64,000 nucleotides of DNA from an uncultured Microbacterium sp. (GCF_900078385.1 NZ_FLQR01000006.1:486282-550281), one strand, 5' to 3'. Positions 16,968 to 25,437 are shown, counted from the stretch's first letter. Notes: generated from the letters alone by a model not told the origin. Program-made: numbers and translations.

Positions 16968-18725
16968 ATGTTCGATCGCGCCACGACCTTCGGCGAGGCC
17001 CTCGAGGACCCCGCCGCCCGCAGCATCCTGGAGCGCTACATGCCCGGGATCGCCGCATCCCCGATGGCGACGCAGTTCCGCGGCGGGCGTCTCGGACAGC
17101 TCGTCGCCCTCGTCCCCGCCCTCGAGGACCTCGCCGAGCGCGAGCGCTTCTTCGCGGCCCTCGCCGAGGTGGGCGACGGCGCCCCGCGACCGCCGTACGA
17201 CCCGGCGATCGCGCCGGACCCGGCGTACGAGCCCGACGACGTCGCGCGGGGCTCGGCCCCGGCGACGCTCCCCGGCCCGACGCCGCTCTGGGAGCCGCTC
17301 GAGCTGCGCTTCGCCGGCCCGTCGCACGGGAACCCGTTCGTCGACGTCGAGCTGGAGGCGGTGTTCACGCGCGACAGCGGCCAGGTGCGCGTCGGCGGGT
17401 TCTACGACGGCGACGGCGTCTACGTCGTGCGGGCGCTCGCCGACACGGAGGGTCCGTGGTCGTTCCAGACGCGCTCGACGGCCCGCTCGCTCGACGGCAT
17501 CACCGGAACGGTCGAGGTCGTCGCCGCGCGGGACGGCGCACACGGACCGGTGCAGGTGGACGGCTTCCACTTCCGGCATGCGGACGGCACCCGCCACCGG
17601 CCCCTCGGGACGACGGCGTACGCCTGGACGCACCAGCCCGAGGCGCTGCAGCAGCAGACGCTCGCGACGCTCGCGGACGCGCCGTTCGCGAAGCTCCGCA
17701 TGTGCGTCTTCCCCAAGTCGTACCTCTACAACGCCGACGAGCCGGACGACTTCCCGTTCGTCGGGAGCCTCGCCGAGGGCTTCGACCTGACCCGGTTCGA
17801 CCCGGCGCACTTCCGGCGCCTCGAGCAGCGCGTCGCGGAGCTCGGCGCGCTCGGCATCGAGGCCGACATCATCCTGTTCCACGCGTACGACCGCTGGGGC
17901 TTCGCCGACCTCGGCCCGGCCGTCGACGAGCGGTACCTCCGCCACGTGGTGCGCCGGCTCGCCGGCTTCGCCAACGTGTGGTGGTCGATGGCCAACGAGT
18001 ACGACCTGCTGTGGTCCAAAGACATCGACGACTGGGAGCGGCTCGCGGCCGTCGTCGGCGAGGAGGACCCGTTCGGCCACCTCAACTCGATCCACAACTG
18101 CCGCCCCGTGTACGACTACGCGAAGCCCTGGATCACGCACGTGAGCATCCAGCGCGTCGACGTCTACCGCACCGCCGAGAACACCGACCAGTGGCGCGAG
18201 CAGTGGGGCAAGCCGGTCGTCATCGACGAGTGCGCCTACGAGGGCGACATCGACCAGGGCTGGGGCAACATCACCGGCGAGGAGATGGTGCGCCGGTTCT
18301 GGGAGGGCGCGGTCCGCGGCGGCTACGTCGGCCACGGCGAGACCTACTACCCGCCGGCGCTGGGGCTCGAGGGCGAGGTCCTCTGGTGGTCCAAGGGCGG
18401 CGTCCTGCACGGTACCTCCCCCGACCGCATCCGGTTCCTCGAGCAGCTGCAGTCCGAGGCGCCGGAGGGCGTGTGGGACCCGCTGCCGAGCGACTGGGAT
18501 ATGCCGTGGGGCGGCGCCGAGGGTCAGGTCAAGGTGGGCTACTTCGGCTTCAACCGCCCCCGGTTCCGCAACCTCATCCTCGACGACGGCGGCTGGCGCA
18601 TCGAGGTCATCGACACGTGGGGCATGACGGTGGAGACGCTCCCAGGCGTCCAGCGCGGGCAGGTGCGCGTCGAGCTGCCGGGCCGGCAGTTCATGGCGCT
18701 CCGGCTCACGCGCCTGGAGGACTGA
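16968..18725 (+). CDS. DUF5060/DUF4038-type glycoside hydrolase (apiosidase-like)
   Basis: 585-residue protein preceded by a strong GGAGGA. After a helical N-terminus, a DUF5060 beta-sandwich (about 100-210, ELRFAGPSHGNPFVDVELEAVF) leads into a TIM barrel. The barrel has a likely acid/base Glu in MANEYD and a nucleophile Glu in VIDECAYEG, and a DUF5605-like C-terminal beta domain follows. The barrel belongs to the group that includes GH140 apiosidases, which release D-apiose from rhamnogalacturonan II. No signal peptide. It is the last gene of the operon. An apiosidase role fits the apiose catabolic genes at 25.5-32.7 kb, but family membership alone does not prove the substrate. Confidence 0.8.
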   Translation: MFDRATTFGEALEDPAARSILERYMPGIAASPMATQFRGGRLGQLVALVPALEDLAERERFFAALAEVGDGAPRPPYDPAIAPDPAYEPDDVARGSAPATLPGPTPLWEPLELRFAGPSHGNPFVDVELEAVFTRDSGQVRVGGFYDGDGVYVVRALADTEGPWSFQTRSTARSLDGITGTVEVVAARDGAHGPVQVDGFHFRHADGTRHRPLGTTAYAWTHQPEALQQQTLATLADAPFAKLRMCVFPKSYLYNADEPDDFPFVGSLAEGFDLTRFDPAHFRRLEQRVAELGALGIEADIILFHAYDRWGFADLGPAVDERYLRHVVRRLAGFANVWWSMANEYDLLWSKDIDDWERLAAVVGEEDPFGHLNSIHNCRPVYDYAKPWITHVSIQRVDVYRTAENTDQWREQWGKPVVIDECAYEGDIDQGWGNITGEEMVRRFWEGAVRGGYVGHGETYYPPALGLEGEVLWWSKGGVLHGTSPDRIRFLEQLQSEAPEGVWDPLPSDWDMPWGGAEGQVKVGYFGFNRPRFRNLILDDGGWRIEVIDTWGMTVETLPGVQRGQVRVELPGRQFMALRLTRLED

Positions 18726-18735
18726 CCCCGTCCGC

Positions 18736-19338
18736 TCAGCCCCCGGGGACGGGCGGCAGCTCGGTCACCGTGCCGAGTGTCGTGTACCGGGGACCGGCGA
18801 GGCGCGCCAGCGGTCGCAGCAGCTCGGTGTCGATCCGTCCGTCGACCAGGACGGCCTCGTCGACGTGCCAGCCGACGACGCTCCCGACGATGAACTCGCC
18901 GCCGGTCGGGCTGAAGACGATCGTGCGGTCGTACACGCACTCCATGCTGACCGGGGCGTCCCGCAACCGGGGGACGTCGATGACGCGGGACGGGGAGGTC
19001 GCGAGGCCCAGCGCCTCCGCCTCGCCGACCTCTGGGTCCATCCACTCCGAGCTGGCGTGGAGCTTCTGCATCAGGTCGTCGCGCGCGATGTTGACGACGT
19101 ACTGCCCGTCCTCGCGGATGTTGCGGGCCGTGTCCTTCGGCCCGCTCGCGCGTGTGTTGATGGTCATCCCGAGCATCGCCGGATGCTGGCTCACCCACGC
19201 GAACGAGCTGAACGGGGCGAGGTTCACGGGCTTCGGCGCGCGGCCGGTCGTGACCCAGGCGATGGGGCGCGGGACGACCGAGCCGACGAGCAGTCGGTAG
19301 GTCGCGGCGGGGTCGAGGTCGGCGGCGTCGATGAACAC
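18736..19338 (-). CDS. Flavin reductase family protein (FMN-binding split barrel)
   Basis: 200-residue protein of the flavin-reductase-like family: PRPIAWVTT, NLAPFSSFAWVSQHPAM and a C-terminal HVDEAVL region. It probably reduces or binds FMN/FAD and could serve a two-component monooxygenase that makes gentisate from salicylate or hydroxybenzoate, although no oxygenase component is in this operon. The start is GTG 19338, behind GAAGGAGA at good spacing. The longer reading into the upstream gene is unlikely. It is the last gene of the gentisate operon, 26 bp after the isomerase gene. Confidence 0.85.
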   Translation of the reverse strand: MFIDAADLDPAATYRLLVGSVVPRPIAWVTTGRAPKPVNLAPFSSFAWVSQHPAMLGMTINTRASGPKDTARNIREDGQYVVNIARDDLMQKLHASSEWMDPEVGEAEALGLATSPSRVIDVPRLRDAPVSMECVYDRTIVFSPTGGEFIVGSVVGWHVDEAVLVDGRIDTELLRPLARLAGPRYTTLGTVTELPPVPGG

Positions 19339-19364
19339 GGGCGTCTCCTTCGGGGTCGGGGCGG

Positions 19365-20114
19365 TCAGAGCCACACGGGTGCGGTGGGCGGCGGGGCGCC
19401 GTCGGGGGTCGTGACGCCGCGCGCGCCGCGGCCGGTCCCCCACGCGACGAGGTCGGCGGCGGTGCCGTGGACGATGAGCGGGTCATCGGCGGAGGGGAGG
19501 ATGCGGTGCACGTCGGCGCGGTCGGTCGGAGCGAGCACGATGTCCCGGTCGTCGTCGCCGCGCCGGCGGCGCCAGACCCGCACGAGGTCGGCCAGCAGGA
19601 GGTCGTGCAGCTCGTCGGGGAAGTCGGCGATGCTGCCGCCGTTGCGGAGGTCCACCGCGTGCACCCACACCTCGCGCGTGCGCATCCACACGGTCTCGGA
19701 GACCGGCACGATGCGTCCCTGCGCGGTCCGGACCGGGTGCGACCACGCCGCCGCGGGCAGGTCGCGCCACTGGACGTTCAGGTGCACGGCGGCGTGCGCG
19801 CAGAGGTTCCGGAGCGCCTCGGTGGGCAGGGTCGAGCCGAACGCGATCTCCTCCGCCCGCTGGCCGTCGGACTCGTACATCGGCGTCTCGATGCCGGTGA
19901 GCGCCCAGTCCACGAGCCGCGCGGTCGCGCGGGCGTTGAAGCCGACGTGCGCGATGAGGTGCCGCCTCGTCCAGCCGGGCAGCAGCGACGGCTCGTCGAA
20001 GGCGGCATCCGGCAGCTCGTTCAACCGGCGCGCCCAGTAGGCCTGCCCGCGCCGCATGAGCAGCAGCGACGCCGCGAGCTGCGGGTCGGTGACGTCGTCG
20101 GTCCGGGCGGCCAT
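19365..20114 (-). CDS. Maleylpyruvate isomerase, mycothiol-dependent type
   Basis: 249-residue DinB/MDMPI-fold protein: an N-terminal four-helix bundle with the metal-binding HLIAHVGFNARA segment (about residue 50), plus two more metal ligands in the HAAVH and WVHAVDLRNG regions, then the C-terminal MDMPI domain. It isomerises maleylpyruvate to fumarylpyruvate using mycothiol, the actinobacterial thiol. It sits between ring-cleavage and hydrolase genes that supply the flanking steps, which supports the assignment over a generic DinB protein. The start at 20114 is 4 bp after the hydrolase stop. Confidence 0.9.
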   Translation of the reverse strand: MAARTDDVTDPQLAASLLLMRRGQAYWARRLNELPDAAFDEPSLLPGWTRRHLIAHVGFNARATARLVDWALTGIETPMYESDGQRAEEIAFGSTLPTEALRNLCAHAAVHLNVQWRDLPAAAWSHPVRTAQGRIVPVSETVWMRTREVWVHAVDLRNGGSIADFPDELHDLLLADLVRVWRRRRGDDDRDIVLAPTDRADVHRILPSADDPLIVHGTAADLVAWGTGRGARGVTTPDGAPPPTAPVWL

Positions 20115-20118
20115 GGTC

Positions 20119-20952
20119 TCACTCCGCGACGATGCGGTTGCGCAGCTCGCCGATGCCCTCGACCGACGTCGCGAGCACGTCCCCCGGCGCGAGGTAGCGC
20201 CGGGGCGTCCGGGCGTGTCCGACACCACCGGGCGTCCCGGTCGCGATGACGTCGCCGGGACGCAGGGTGAAGATCTGCGAGATGTAGGACACGAGCGCGG
20301 CCGGGCCGAAGACGAGGTCGTCGGTCGGGGTCTCCTGCACCGTCTCGCCGTCGACGGTGCCGCGGAGGACGCCGCCGAGGGCGAAGTCGTCGTCGGTGAC
20401 CAGCACGGGCCCGAACGGGGCCGTGCCCTCGAACGTCTTCCCCTGGAACCACTCCGGGCTGCGGTACTGGTAATCGCGCATCGTCACGTCGTTGATGACG
20501 CTGTAGCCGGCGATGGCGGCCGACGCCGCGTCCTCGTCGACCCTGCGGACGGTCGCGCCGATCACGACGGCGAGCTCGGCCTCCCAGTCGACGGCGTCGG
20601 CCGCGACGGCGGGGAGGACGATGTCGTCGTACGGGCCGATGAGCGCCTCGGGGTACTTCGCGAACAGCGTGGGGTGCTCGGGCAGCTCGCGCCCCATCTC
20701 CAGGATGTGGGTGCGGTAGTTCAGGCCGACGCAGACGATCTTGCCGGGGGCCGGGATGACGGGCGCCCAGTCGCGGTCGGCGATGCCGGCGACCTCGCGA
20801 CGCGGACCGTCCGCGGCGGCAGCGACCGCCCGCCAGGCGGGGTCCGCGAGCAGCGCGCCGACGTCGGCGACGCCGGGGATCGTGACGGCCGTGTCGCCGT
20901 CGATGCGGACGGCGACGGTGGCGCCTGCCGTGCGGAGGGTCGCGAGTCTCAT
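20119..20952 (-). CDS. Fumarylacetoacetate hydrolase family (fumarylpyruvate hydrolase)
   Basis: 277-residue FAH-family enzyme with the conserved core IVCVGLNYRTHILEMG, metal-binding ExE in DWEAELAVVIG, GYSVINDVTMRDYQ and GDVIATGTPGGVG. It cleaves fumarylpyruvate to fumarate and pyruvate, the last step of the gentisate route. ATG 20952 overlaps the dioxygenase stop (ATGA), so they are coupled. Other FAH members act on related acylpyruvates, but the neighbours make this substrate the best fit. Confidence 0.92.
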   Translation of the reverse strand: MRLATLRTAGATVAVRIDGDTAVTIPGVADVGALLADPAWRAVAAAADGPRREVAGIADRDWAPVIPAPGKIVCVGLNYRTHILEMGRELPEHPTLFAKYPEALIGPYDDIVLPAVAADAVDWEAELAVVIGATVRRVDEDAASAAIAGYSVINDVTMRDYQYRSPEWFQGKTFEGTAPFGPVLVTDDDFALGGVLRGTVDGETVQETPTDDLVFGPAALVSYISQIFTLRPGDVIATGTPGGVGHARTPRRYLAPGDVLATSVEGIGELRNRIVAE

Positions 20953-22034
20953 CGGATGCCGTCCTTGCCGGGGATGTAGGTGCGGGTGAAGCCGAGGCGG
21001 TCGATGACCGGACCGTCGGTGAAGCGGAAGAGGTCGAACTCGGTCTCGGCGTGCAGCTCCCACGGCACCCAGCTCGGGACGACGAAGAGGTCGCCCTTCT
21101 CGAGCCGGTGCTCGGTGCCCCCGAGGACGACGGAGCCGGAGCCCTCGAACACCTGCCACACGGAGGAGCCGACCTCGTGGCGGAGCGCGGTCGCGACGCC
21201 GGCGCGGACGCGGTGGAATTCGCAGCGGATCGTGGGCATGACGTCGCCGCCGGTCGTCGGGTTGACGAACCGGACGGCCGCATGGCCCTGTTCGACGGTC
21301 GCCGGGTACCCCTCGTCCTCGAGCGCGAGCTGCTCGCGGAGCGCGGCGTCGGTGTGCTCCCAGCGGTAGGCCGACAGCGGGGAGCTGATCTTGTCGTCGA
21401 GGCCGGACAGGGGGCGCAGGCCCGGGTGGGCCCACAGCCGCTCGGCGCGGGACACGTCGGGCGACGCCTCGTCGGTCACGCGCTCGGATCCGAACTCGAA
21501 GAAGCCGACGTCGGTGTAGTGCGACAGCGGGATGTCCAGACCGTCGATCCACGCCATCGGCGCGGCGGTGTCGTTGTGGTGCCCGTGGAAGTTCCAGCCC
21601 GGGGTGAGGAGGAGATCGCCCCGGCTCATCCGCACGGGGTCGCCGTTGACGACGGTCCAGACACCCTCCCCCTCGACGACGAAGCGGAATGCGTTCTGGC
21701 TGTGCCGGTGCTCGGGGGCCGTCTCGTGGCCGCCGAGATACTGGATCGCGCACCACAGCGTCGGGGTCGCATAGGCGGTGCCGGGCAGGCCGGGGTTGCG
21801 CAGGCCCAGTGCCCTGCGCTCCCCGCCGCGACCGACCGGCACGAGGTCGCCGGAGCGCTCCGCGATGTCGAAGATGCTCTTCCAGCGCCACACGTGCGGC
21901 ACGGCGGCGGGCTGCGGGGTGAGGGGCATGAGGTCGTCGCGCTGCGTCCACAGCGGCGCGAGGTGGCTCGCATCCACGTCGCGGTAGAGCTGCTCGAGCT
22001 CGGGTGTGTCGGCCGTGCCGTCCATCTGCTGCAT
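20949..22034 (-). CDS. Gentisate 1,2-dioxygenase
   Basis: 361-residue bicupin. The N-terminal cupin has the Fe(II) ligands in PEHRHSQNAFRFVVEG and a later histidine in GWNFHGHHN, both typical of gentisate dioxygenase. The second cupin (about residues 240-340) keeps the fold. It opens gentisate between C1 and C2 to give maleylpyruvate. GGAGG five bases before ATG 22034 fixes the start. It begins 21 bp after the stop of the GH3-TetR fusion gene, on the same strand with no terminator between, so both probably share one transcript. Confidence 0.93.
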   Translation of the reverse strand: MQQMDGTADTPELEQLYRDVDASHLAPLWTQRDDLMPLTPQPAAVPHVWRWKSIFDIAERSGDLVPVGRGGERRALGLRNPGLPGTAYATPTLWCAIQYLGGHETAPEHRHSQNAFRFVVEGEGVWTVVNGDPVRMSRGDLLLTPGWNFHGHHNDTAAPMAWIDGLDIPLSHYTDVGFFEFGSERVTDEASPDVSRAERLWAHPGLRPLSGLDDKISSPLSAYRWEHTDAALREQLALEDEGYPATVEQGHAAVRFVNPTTGGDVMPTIRCEFHRVRAGVATALRHEVGSSVWQVFEGSGSVVLGGTEHRLEKGDLFVVPSWVPWELHAETEFDLFRFTDGPVIDRLGFTRTYIPGKDGIR

Positions 22035-22055
22035 CGTCGCCTCCGGATGTCGTGT

Positions 22056-24530
22056 TCAGGGCTGGGCGGGCGCGTCGGCGGCCGGCACGGCGAACCGCTG
22101 CCACAGCCACTCGATCGTGCCGGCGAGGTCGATGTCGGGGTCGATCCCCCACTGGGCCTGGAGCCCGTCGGAGAGGGCGAGGATCACCCGCGCGAGCCGC
22201 TCGGCGTCCACGTCCGGATCGAAGCGCCCGTCGCGCTGCCGGACCCGGATGTCGCGGACGATGATGTCGGTGATCTCGGCGTCGCGCGCACGGAAGAATG
22301 CGTGTCCGGGATGACCGGGGTCCGACGCCGCGGCCTGCAGGCTCACGTACAGGTGCACGAGGGCGGGCGCGTGCGCATTGTGCCGCGCGACGCGGATCGA
22401 CATGGGCTCGTCGCCGGGCTCGGCCGCGAGGGTCCGGCGGTTGACGACATCGCGGCGGCGCAGGACCTCGACGAGCAGGTTCTCCTTCGTGCCGAAGTGG
22501 TGCAGCATCCCGGCCTGCGTCATGCCGACCTCGGCCGCGATGTCGCGCAGCGATGTCGCGCTGTAGCCGCGTCGCTCGAGCACCTCCAGCGCGGTGTCCA
22601 GGATGAGCTCCTGGCTCGCGCGCCCCTGCGTGGAGGTGCGCCGTCGGCGCCGCGGCGCGAGCGTGGGCTGCCCGGCCCGGAAGAGGGCGTCCGGAGTGTC
22701 TCCGGGGACGTCGGGGAGCGACGCCGCCACGGCCTCCGCCGTGCGCGGCACGTCGAACGGCAGGATGCCGGCCGAGGGCGTCCGCCCCGTGAGGACGTCG
22801 AGCAGCGCCGCGTCGGACGCCCCGAACTCCGCGACGACGGCGGCGCAGTCGGGCAGCAGCGGCGCGAGCAGGGCCGGACGGTCCAGATGCACGGCGAGCA
22901 CGACCGGCGCGTGGGCGGCGAGCGCGTGCAGCCGATCGCCGAGGTCGGTGGGGAACGCGAGCGAGCCGGCGTGGAAGCCCGACTCCAGCATGTACCGGTC
23001 CCGCGGCTCGAACGACGCCGCCGTCCGGACGACGACGACGTCGGCGGCCGCAGGGTCGTCGACGGGGCGCAGGCCCGCGGCGCGCAGCGCGGCGGGTGCC
23101 ACCTCGGCGGAGTGCACCGCGGCGCCGGGGCGAAGGGGCAGCAGCGCCGCGCTCGCCCGGCCGCCGGGGAGCACGACCGTGGACCGCGCCTGTGCGCGAT
23201 GGCCCGCCGCGCGGAACTCATCCGTGCCGACGAGCCGTGGCGCGGCGTCCTCGTCGACGAACGGGTCGTCGAAGAGGCCGAGCTCGAACTTGACCGAGAG
23301 GAGCCGTCGCACCGACGCATCGATCCGCGCCTCGGTGAGCGCGCCGGACTCCACGAGGTCGATGAGGTACTGCGGGTCGTCCTCGCCGCCGAGCTGATCG
23401 CAGCCCGCGTCGATCGCCGCGCGCACGCGCTCGATCTCGGACAGGTGCTCGACGCCCCAGGCCCGCGCCGGCAGCTGGCGGCCGCGCATCCGCGATTCGG
23501 TGATGAGGCTCCAGTCGGTGCAGACGACGCCGTCGAACCCGAGCCGCTCGCGGAGGAGACCCGTGATGATCTGCCGGTTGAAGCCGAAGCCGACCTCCTC
23601 GATCTCCTCGCCGTCGAGAGTCAGCCCGATCGGGACGCCGTAGGACGGCATGATCGCGGGGATGCCGCGCTCGATGATCCGCCGGAACGGCTCGAGGTGG
23701 AGCTCGAACATTCCCCCCGGGTACACCTGCTCCTTGCCGTACGGGAAGTGCGGGTCCTCACCGCCGAGCTCCGGGCCGCCGCCCGGGAAGTGCTTGGCCA
23801 TGCACGCGATGCTCTGCGGCCCGAGACGCGCGCCGCCCTCGAACCCGTCGACGTAGGCGACGCCCAGGCGGGCGACCGTCGCGGCATCCTGCCCGAAGGT
23901 GCTGTACTGGCGCGCCCAGCGGGGCTCGGTGGCAACGTCCAGCGTGGGGTGCAGGGCGGAGCGGATGCCGAGCGCGGCGTACTCGCGGCGCGCGATGTCG
24001 GCGAACTCGCGCACGACGCCCTCGTCCGCGAGCGCGCCCAGCCCGAGCGGCTCCGGCCAGGCGGAGAGGAAGTCCGCGGTGAAGGACGCGCCCCAGTTCT
24101 CGGTGAAGGAGTGCCGCGGGTCGGTGGAGATCGTGACCGGGATGCCGTGCGGCGTCTCCGCCGCGAGCCGCTGCACGTCGTTCACCCAGCGCGCCATCGT
24201 GCGGGGATCGGGGATGCGGTGCACGTTGAGGTGGTTGACGAGCCGGCGCTCGACGAAGTCCCGCGTCGGTGGCCGTCCCTCGTGCAGCGGGGTCCCGTCG
24301 ACGGCGCCGTCGGCGGAGACCATGACGACGGAGTGCACCATGAGCCCGGCCTTCTCGGCGAGCGAGAGCCGCGCCACCAGGTCGTCCACCCGGGCTGCGA
24401 CGGGGAGGCGCGGGTCCTCGTACGGGTCCATCACCCCGTTGCGGTTGAGGTCGCGGTACGGCGTGCCATCGGTGTGGACGGACGTGCCCGTCCGGGGGGC
24501 TGAGCGCTCCTCCGCGATGCGGTCGTGCAC
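22056..24530 (-). CDS. Fusion of a GH3 beta-glucosidase and a TetR-family repressor
   Basis: One uninterrupted frame of 824 residues. Residues 1 to about 620 are a GH3 enzyme: DLNRNGVMDPYEDPR at the N-terminus, MAKHFPGGG and GEDPHFPYG, nucleophile Asp about 339 in VVCTDWSL, and the second domain ending LPFDVPRTAEAV..DVPGDTPDALFRAG. After a short PRRRRR linker, residues of about 637-824 are a full TetR: HTH about 658-685 (LRDIAAEVGMTQAGMLHHF) and a ligand domain with HN, HPGHAFF and DGLQAQW. There is no stop and no nearby in-frame start between the two. No signal peptide. The start is GTG 24530, behind GAAGGGG. It leads the gentisate operon and has a palindrome in its own promoter. A frame-joining sequencing error is the main alternative. 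Proposed role: a glycosidase that also senses and represses. Confidence 0.88.
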   Translation of the reverse strand: MHDRIAEERSAPRTGTSVHTDGTPYRDLNRNGVMDPYEDPRLPVAARVDDLVARLSLAEKAGLMVHSVVMVSADGAVDGTPLHEGRPPTRDFVERRLVNHLNVHRIPDPRTMARWVNDVQRLAAETPHGIPVTISTDPRHSFTENWGASFTADFLSAWPEPLGLGALADEGVVREFADIARREYAALGIRSALHPTLDVATEPRWARQYSTFGQDAATVARLGVAYVDGFEGGARLGPQSIACMAKHFPGGGPELGGEDPHFPYGKEQVYPGGMFELHLEPFRRIIERGIPAIMPSYGVPIGLTLDGEEIEEVGFGFNRQIITGLLRERLGFDGVVCTDWSLITESRMRGRQLPARAWGVEHLSEIERVRAAIDAGCDQLGGEDDPQYLIDLVESGALTEARIDASVRRLLSVKFELGLFDDPFVDEDAAPRLVGTDEFRAAGHRAQARSTVVLPGGRASAALLPLRPGAAVHSAEVAPAALRAAGLRPVDDPAAADVVVVRTAASFEPRDRYMLESGFHAGSLAFPTDLGDRLHALAAHAPVVLAVHLDRPALLAPLLPDCAAVVAEFGASDAALLDVLTGRTPSAGILPFDVPRTAEAVAASLPDVPGDTPDALFRAGQPTLAPRRRRRTSTQGRASQELILDTALEVLERRGYSATSLRDIAAEVGMTQAGMLHHFGTKENLLVEVLRRRDVVNRRTLAAEPGDEPMSIRVARHNAHAPALVHLYVSLQAAASDPGHPGHAFFRARDAEITDIIVRDIRVRQRDGRFDPDVDAERLARVILALSDGLQAQWGIDPDIDLAGTIEWLWQRFAVPAADAPAQP

Positions 24531-24580
24531 GAGGCGTGTCCCCTTCGACGATGTGGATCCGGCAGCCACCGGGCGCCTAA

Positions 24581-24609
24581 AGACTAAATAACGTTCAGTG
24601 GTTTTGCAA
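24581..24609 (-). promoter_or_regulatory. Promoter of the GH3-TetR/gentisate operon with embedded operator
   Basis: On the minus strand, TTGCAA (24609-24604) and TAGTCT (24586-24581) are separated by exactly 17 bp. The spacer holds the imperfect palindrome ACTGAACGTTATTTAGT (24583-24599), which follows the form ACTRAAY-NNN-RTTYAGT. A repressor bound here would block RNA polymerase. The predicted leader before GTG 24530 is about 44 bases. Confidence 0.75.
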
Positions 24610-24658
24610 GACGGCGCGATCATCGTCCCCTGCGGCCGGAAGGAGCCGGGCGCGCCGG

Positions 24659-24682
24659 CGCCGGGCAGTCGAGCGCCCGGCG
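24659..24682 (-). terminator. Hairpin after the GntR gene
   Basis: An 8-bp stem CGCCGGGC / GCCCGGCG with an 8-base loop starts 2 bases beyond the GntR stop codon in the direction of transcription. No T-tract, as is common in high-GC genomes. It would insulate GntR transcription from the GH3-TetR promoter just downstream. Confidence 0.45.
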
Positions 24683-24684
24683 GT

Positions 24685-25425
24685 TCAGCGCCGAGCGGCT
24701 TCGGCGGCCAGCCGCGCGGTCGCCGTCGCCATGTGCGCCGCCATCGCCGAGGCGGCCGCATCCTCGTCGCGGGAGGCGACGGCGCGCGCGATCGCGTCGT
24801 GCTCGGCGATCGCGCGAAGGGCCGCCAGCTCGTCGTGGACGGCACGGTCGGCGTAGACCTGGAGGAGGGAGCGCACGACATGCAGCGTGTCGACGAGGAC
24901 GTCGTTGCGCGCCATCCGGGCGAGCGTGTGGTGGAACGCGAGGTCGGCCTTCGCGAAGACGGCGAGGCGGTCGACCGAGTCGCGCATCCGCGCGAGATGC
25001 CCCTCCAGCTCGGCGGCGTCCGCGCCGGACGTGCGGGCGGCGGCGAGGCGCGCCACGTAGATCTCCAGGCCCGCGCGCAGCTCGAGCAGCTGCTGCGTGT
25101 TGCGCTCGCCGATGAGGAGCCCCCAGCGCAGCGTCTGCGGAAGGAGCTCGCTCGCGGTGCCGCGCAGGTAGGTGCCGCTGCCGGCGCGCACATCCACGAT
25201 TCCGAGGATCTCGAGCGCGGCCAGTGCCTCACGGACGGCGGAGCGCCCGACCCCGAGCGTGGCGGAGAGCTGACGCTCGGGCGGCAGGCGGGTGCCCGGC
25301 GCGACCTCGCCGCTCGTGAACAGGTCGAGCAGCCGGCGCGCGACCTCGGACACCGGCGTACCGGTGGGCAGCGCCCCGAGCGCCGCCGCGAGGTCGGGCG
25401 AGCCATCAGGACGATACGCGGGCAT
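24685..25425 (-). CDS. GntR/FadR-family (FCD) regulator of the apiose operon
   Basis: 246-residue regulator with an N-terminal winged helix (about 25-90, LPPERQLSATLGVGRSAVREALAALE) and a C-terminal FCD domain (about 100-240). Candidate metal/effector ligands are Asp/His in ADLAFHHTLA, His in EHDAIARA and His in MAAHM. FCD regulators sense organic or sugar acids. D-apionate or a later intermediate would fit, since the gene is divergent from the apionate pathway genes. Translation probably starts at the 5' end of the mRNA (TAGGTT six bases upstream of ATG 25425). Confidence 0.9.
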   Translation of the reverse strand: MPAYRPDGSPDLAAALGALPTGTPVSEVARRLLDLFTSGEVAPGTRLPPERQLSATLGVGRSAVREALAALEILGIVDVRAGSGTYLRGTASELLPQTLRWGLLIGERNTQQLLELRAGLEIYVARLAAARTSGADAAELEGHLARMRDSVDRLAVFAKADLAFHHTLARMARNDVLVDTLHVVRSLLQVYADRAVHDELAALRAIAEHDAIARAVASRDEDAAASAMAAHMATATARLAAEAARR

Positions 25426-25437
25426 GGGACCAACCTA
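25426..25437 (-). promoter_or_regulatory. -10 box of a leaderless GntR transcript
   Basis: TAGGTT (25437-25432) fits the actinobacterial TANNNT -10 box. Six bases separate it from ATG 25425, placing the transcription start at or next to the A of the start codon. Confidence 0.6.

Noticed and set aside
21051..24503. A 1150-codon plus-strand frame opposite gentisate dioxygenase and GH3-TetR
   Set aside because: Shadow with no family motifs; both genes beneath it have clear catalytic signatures.
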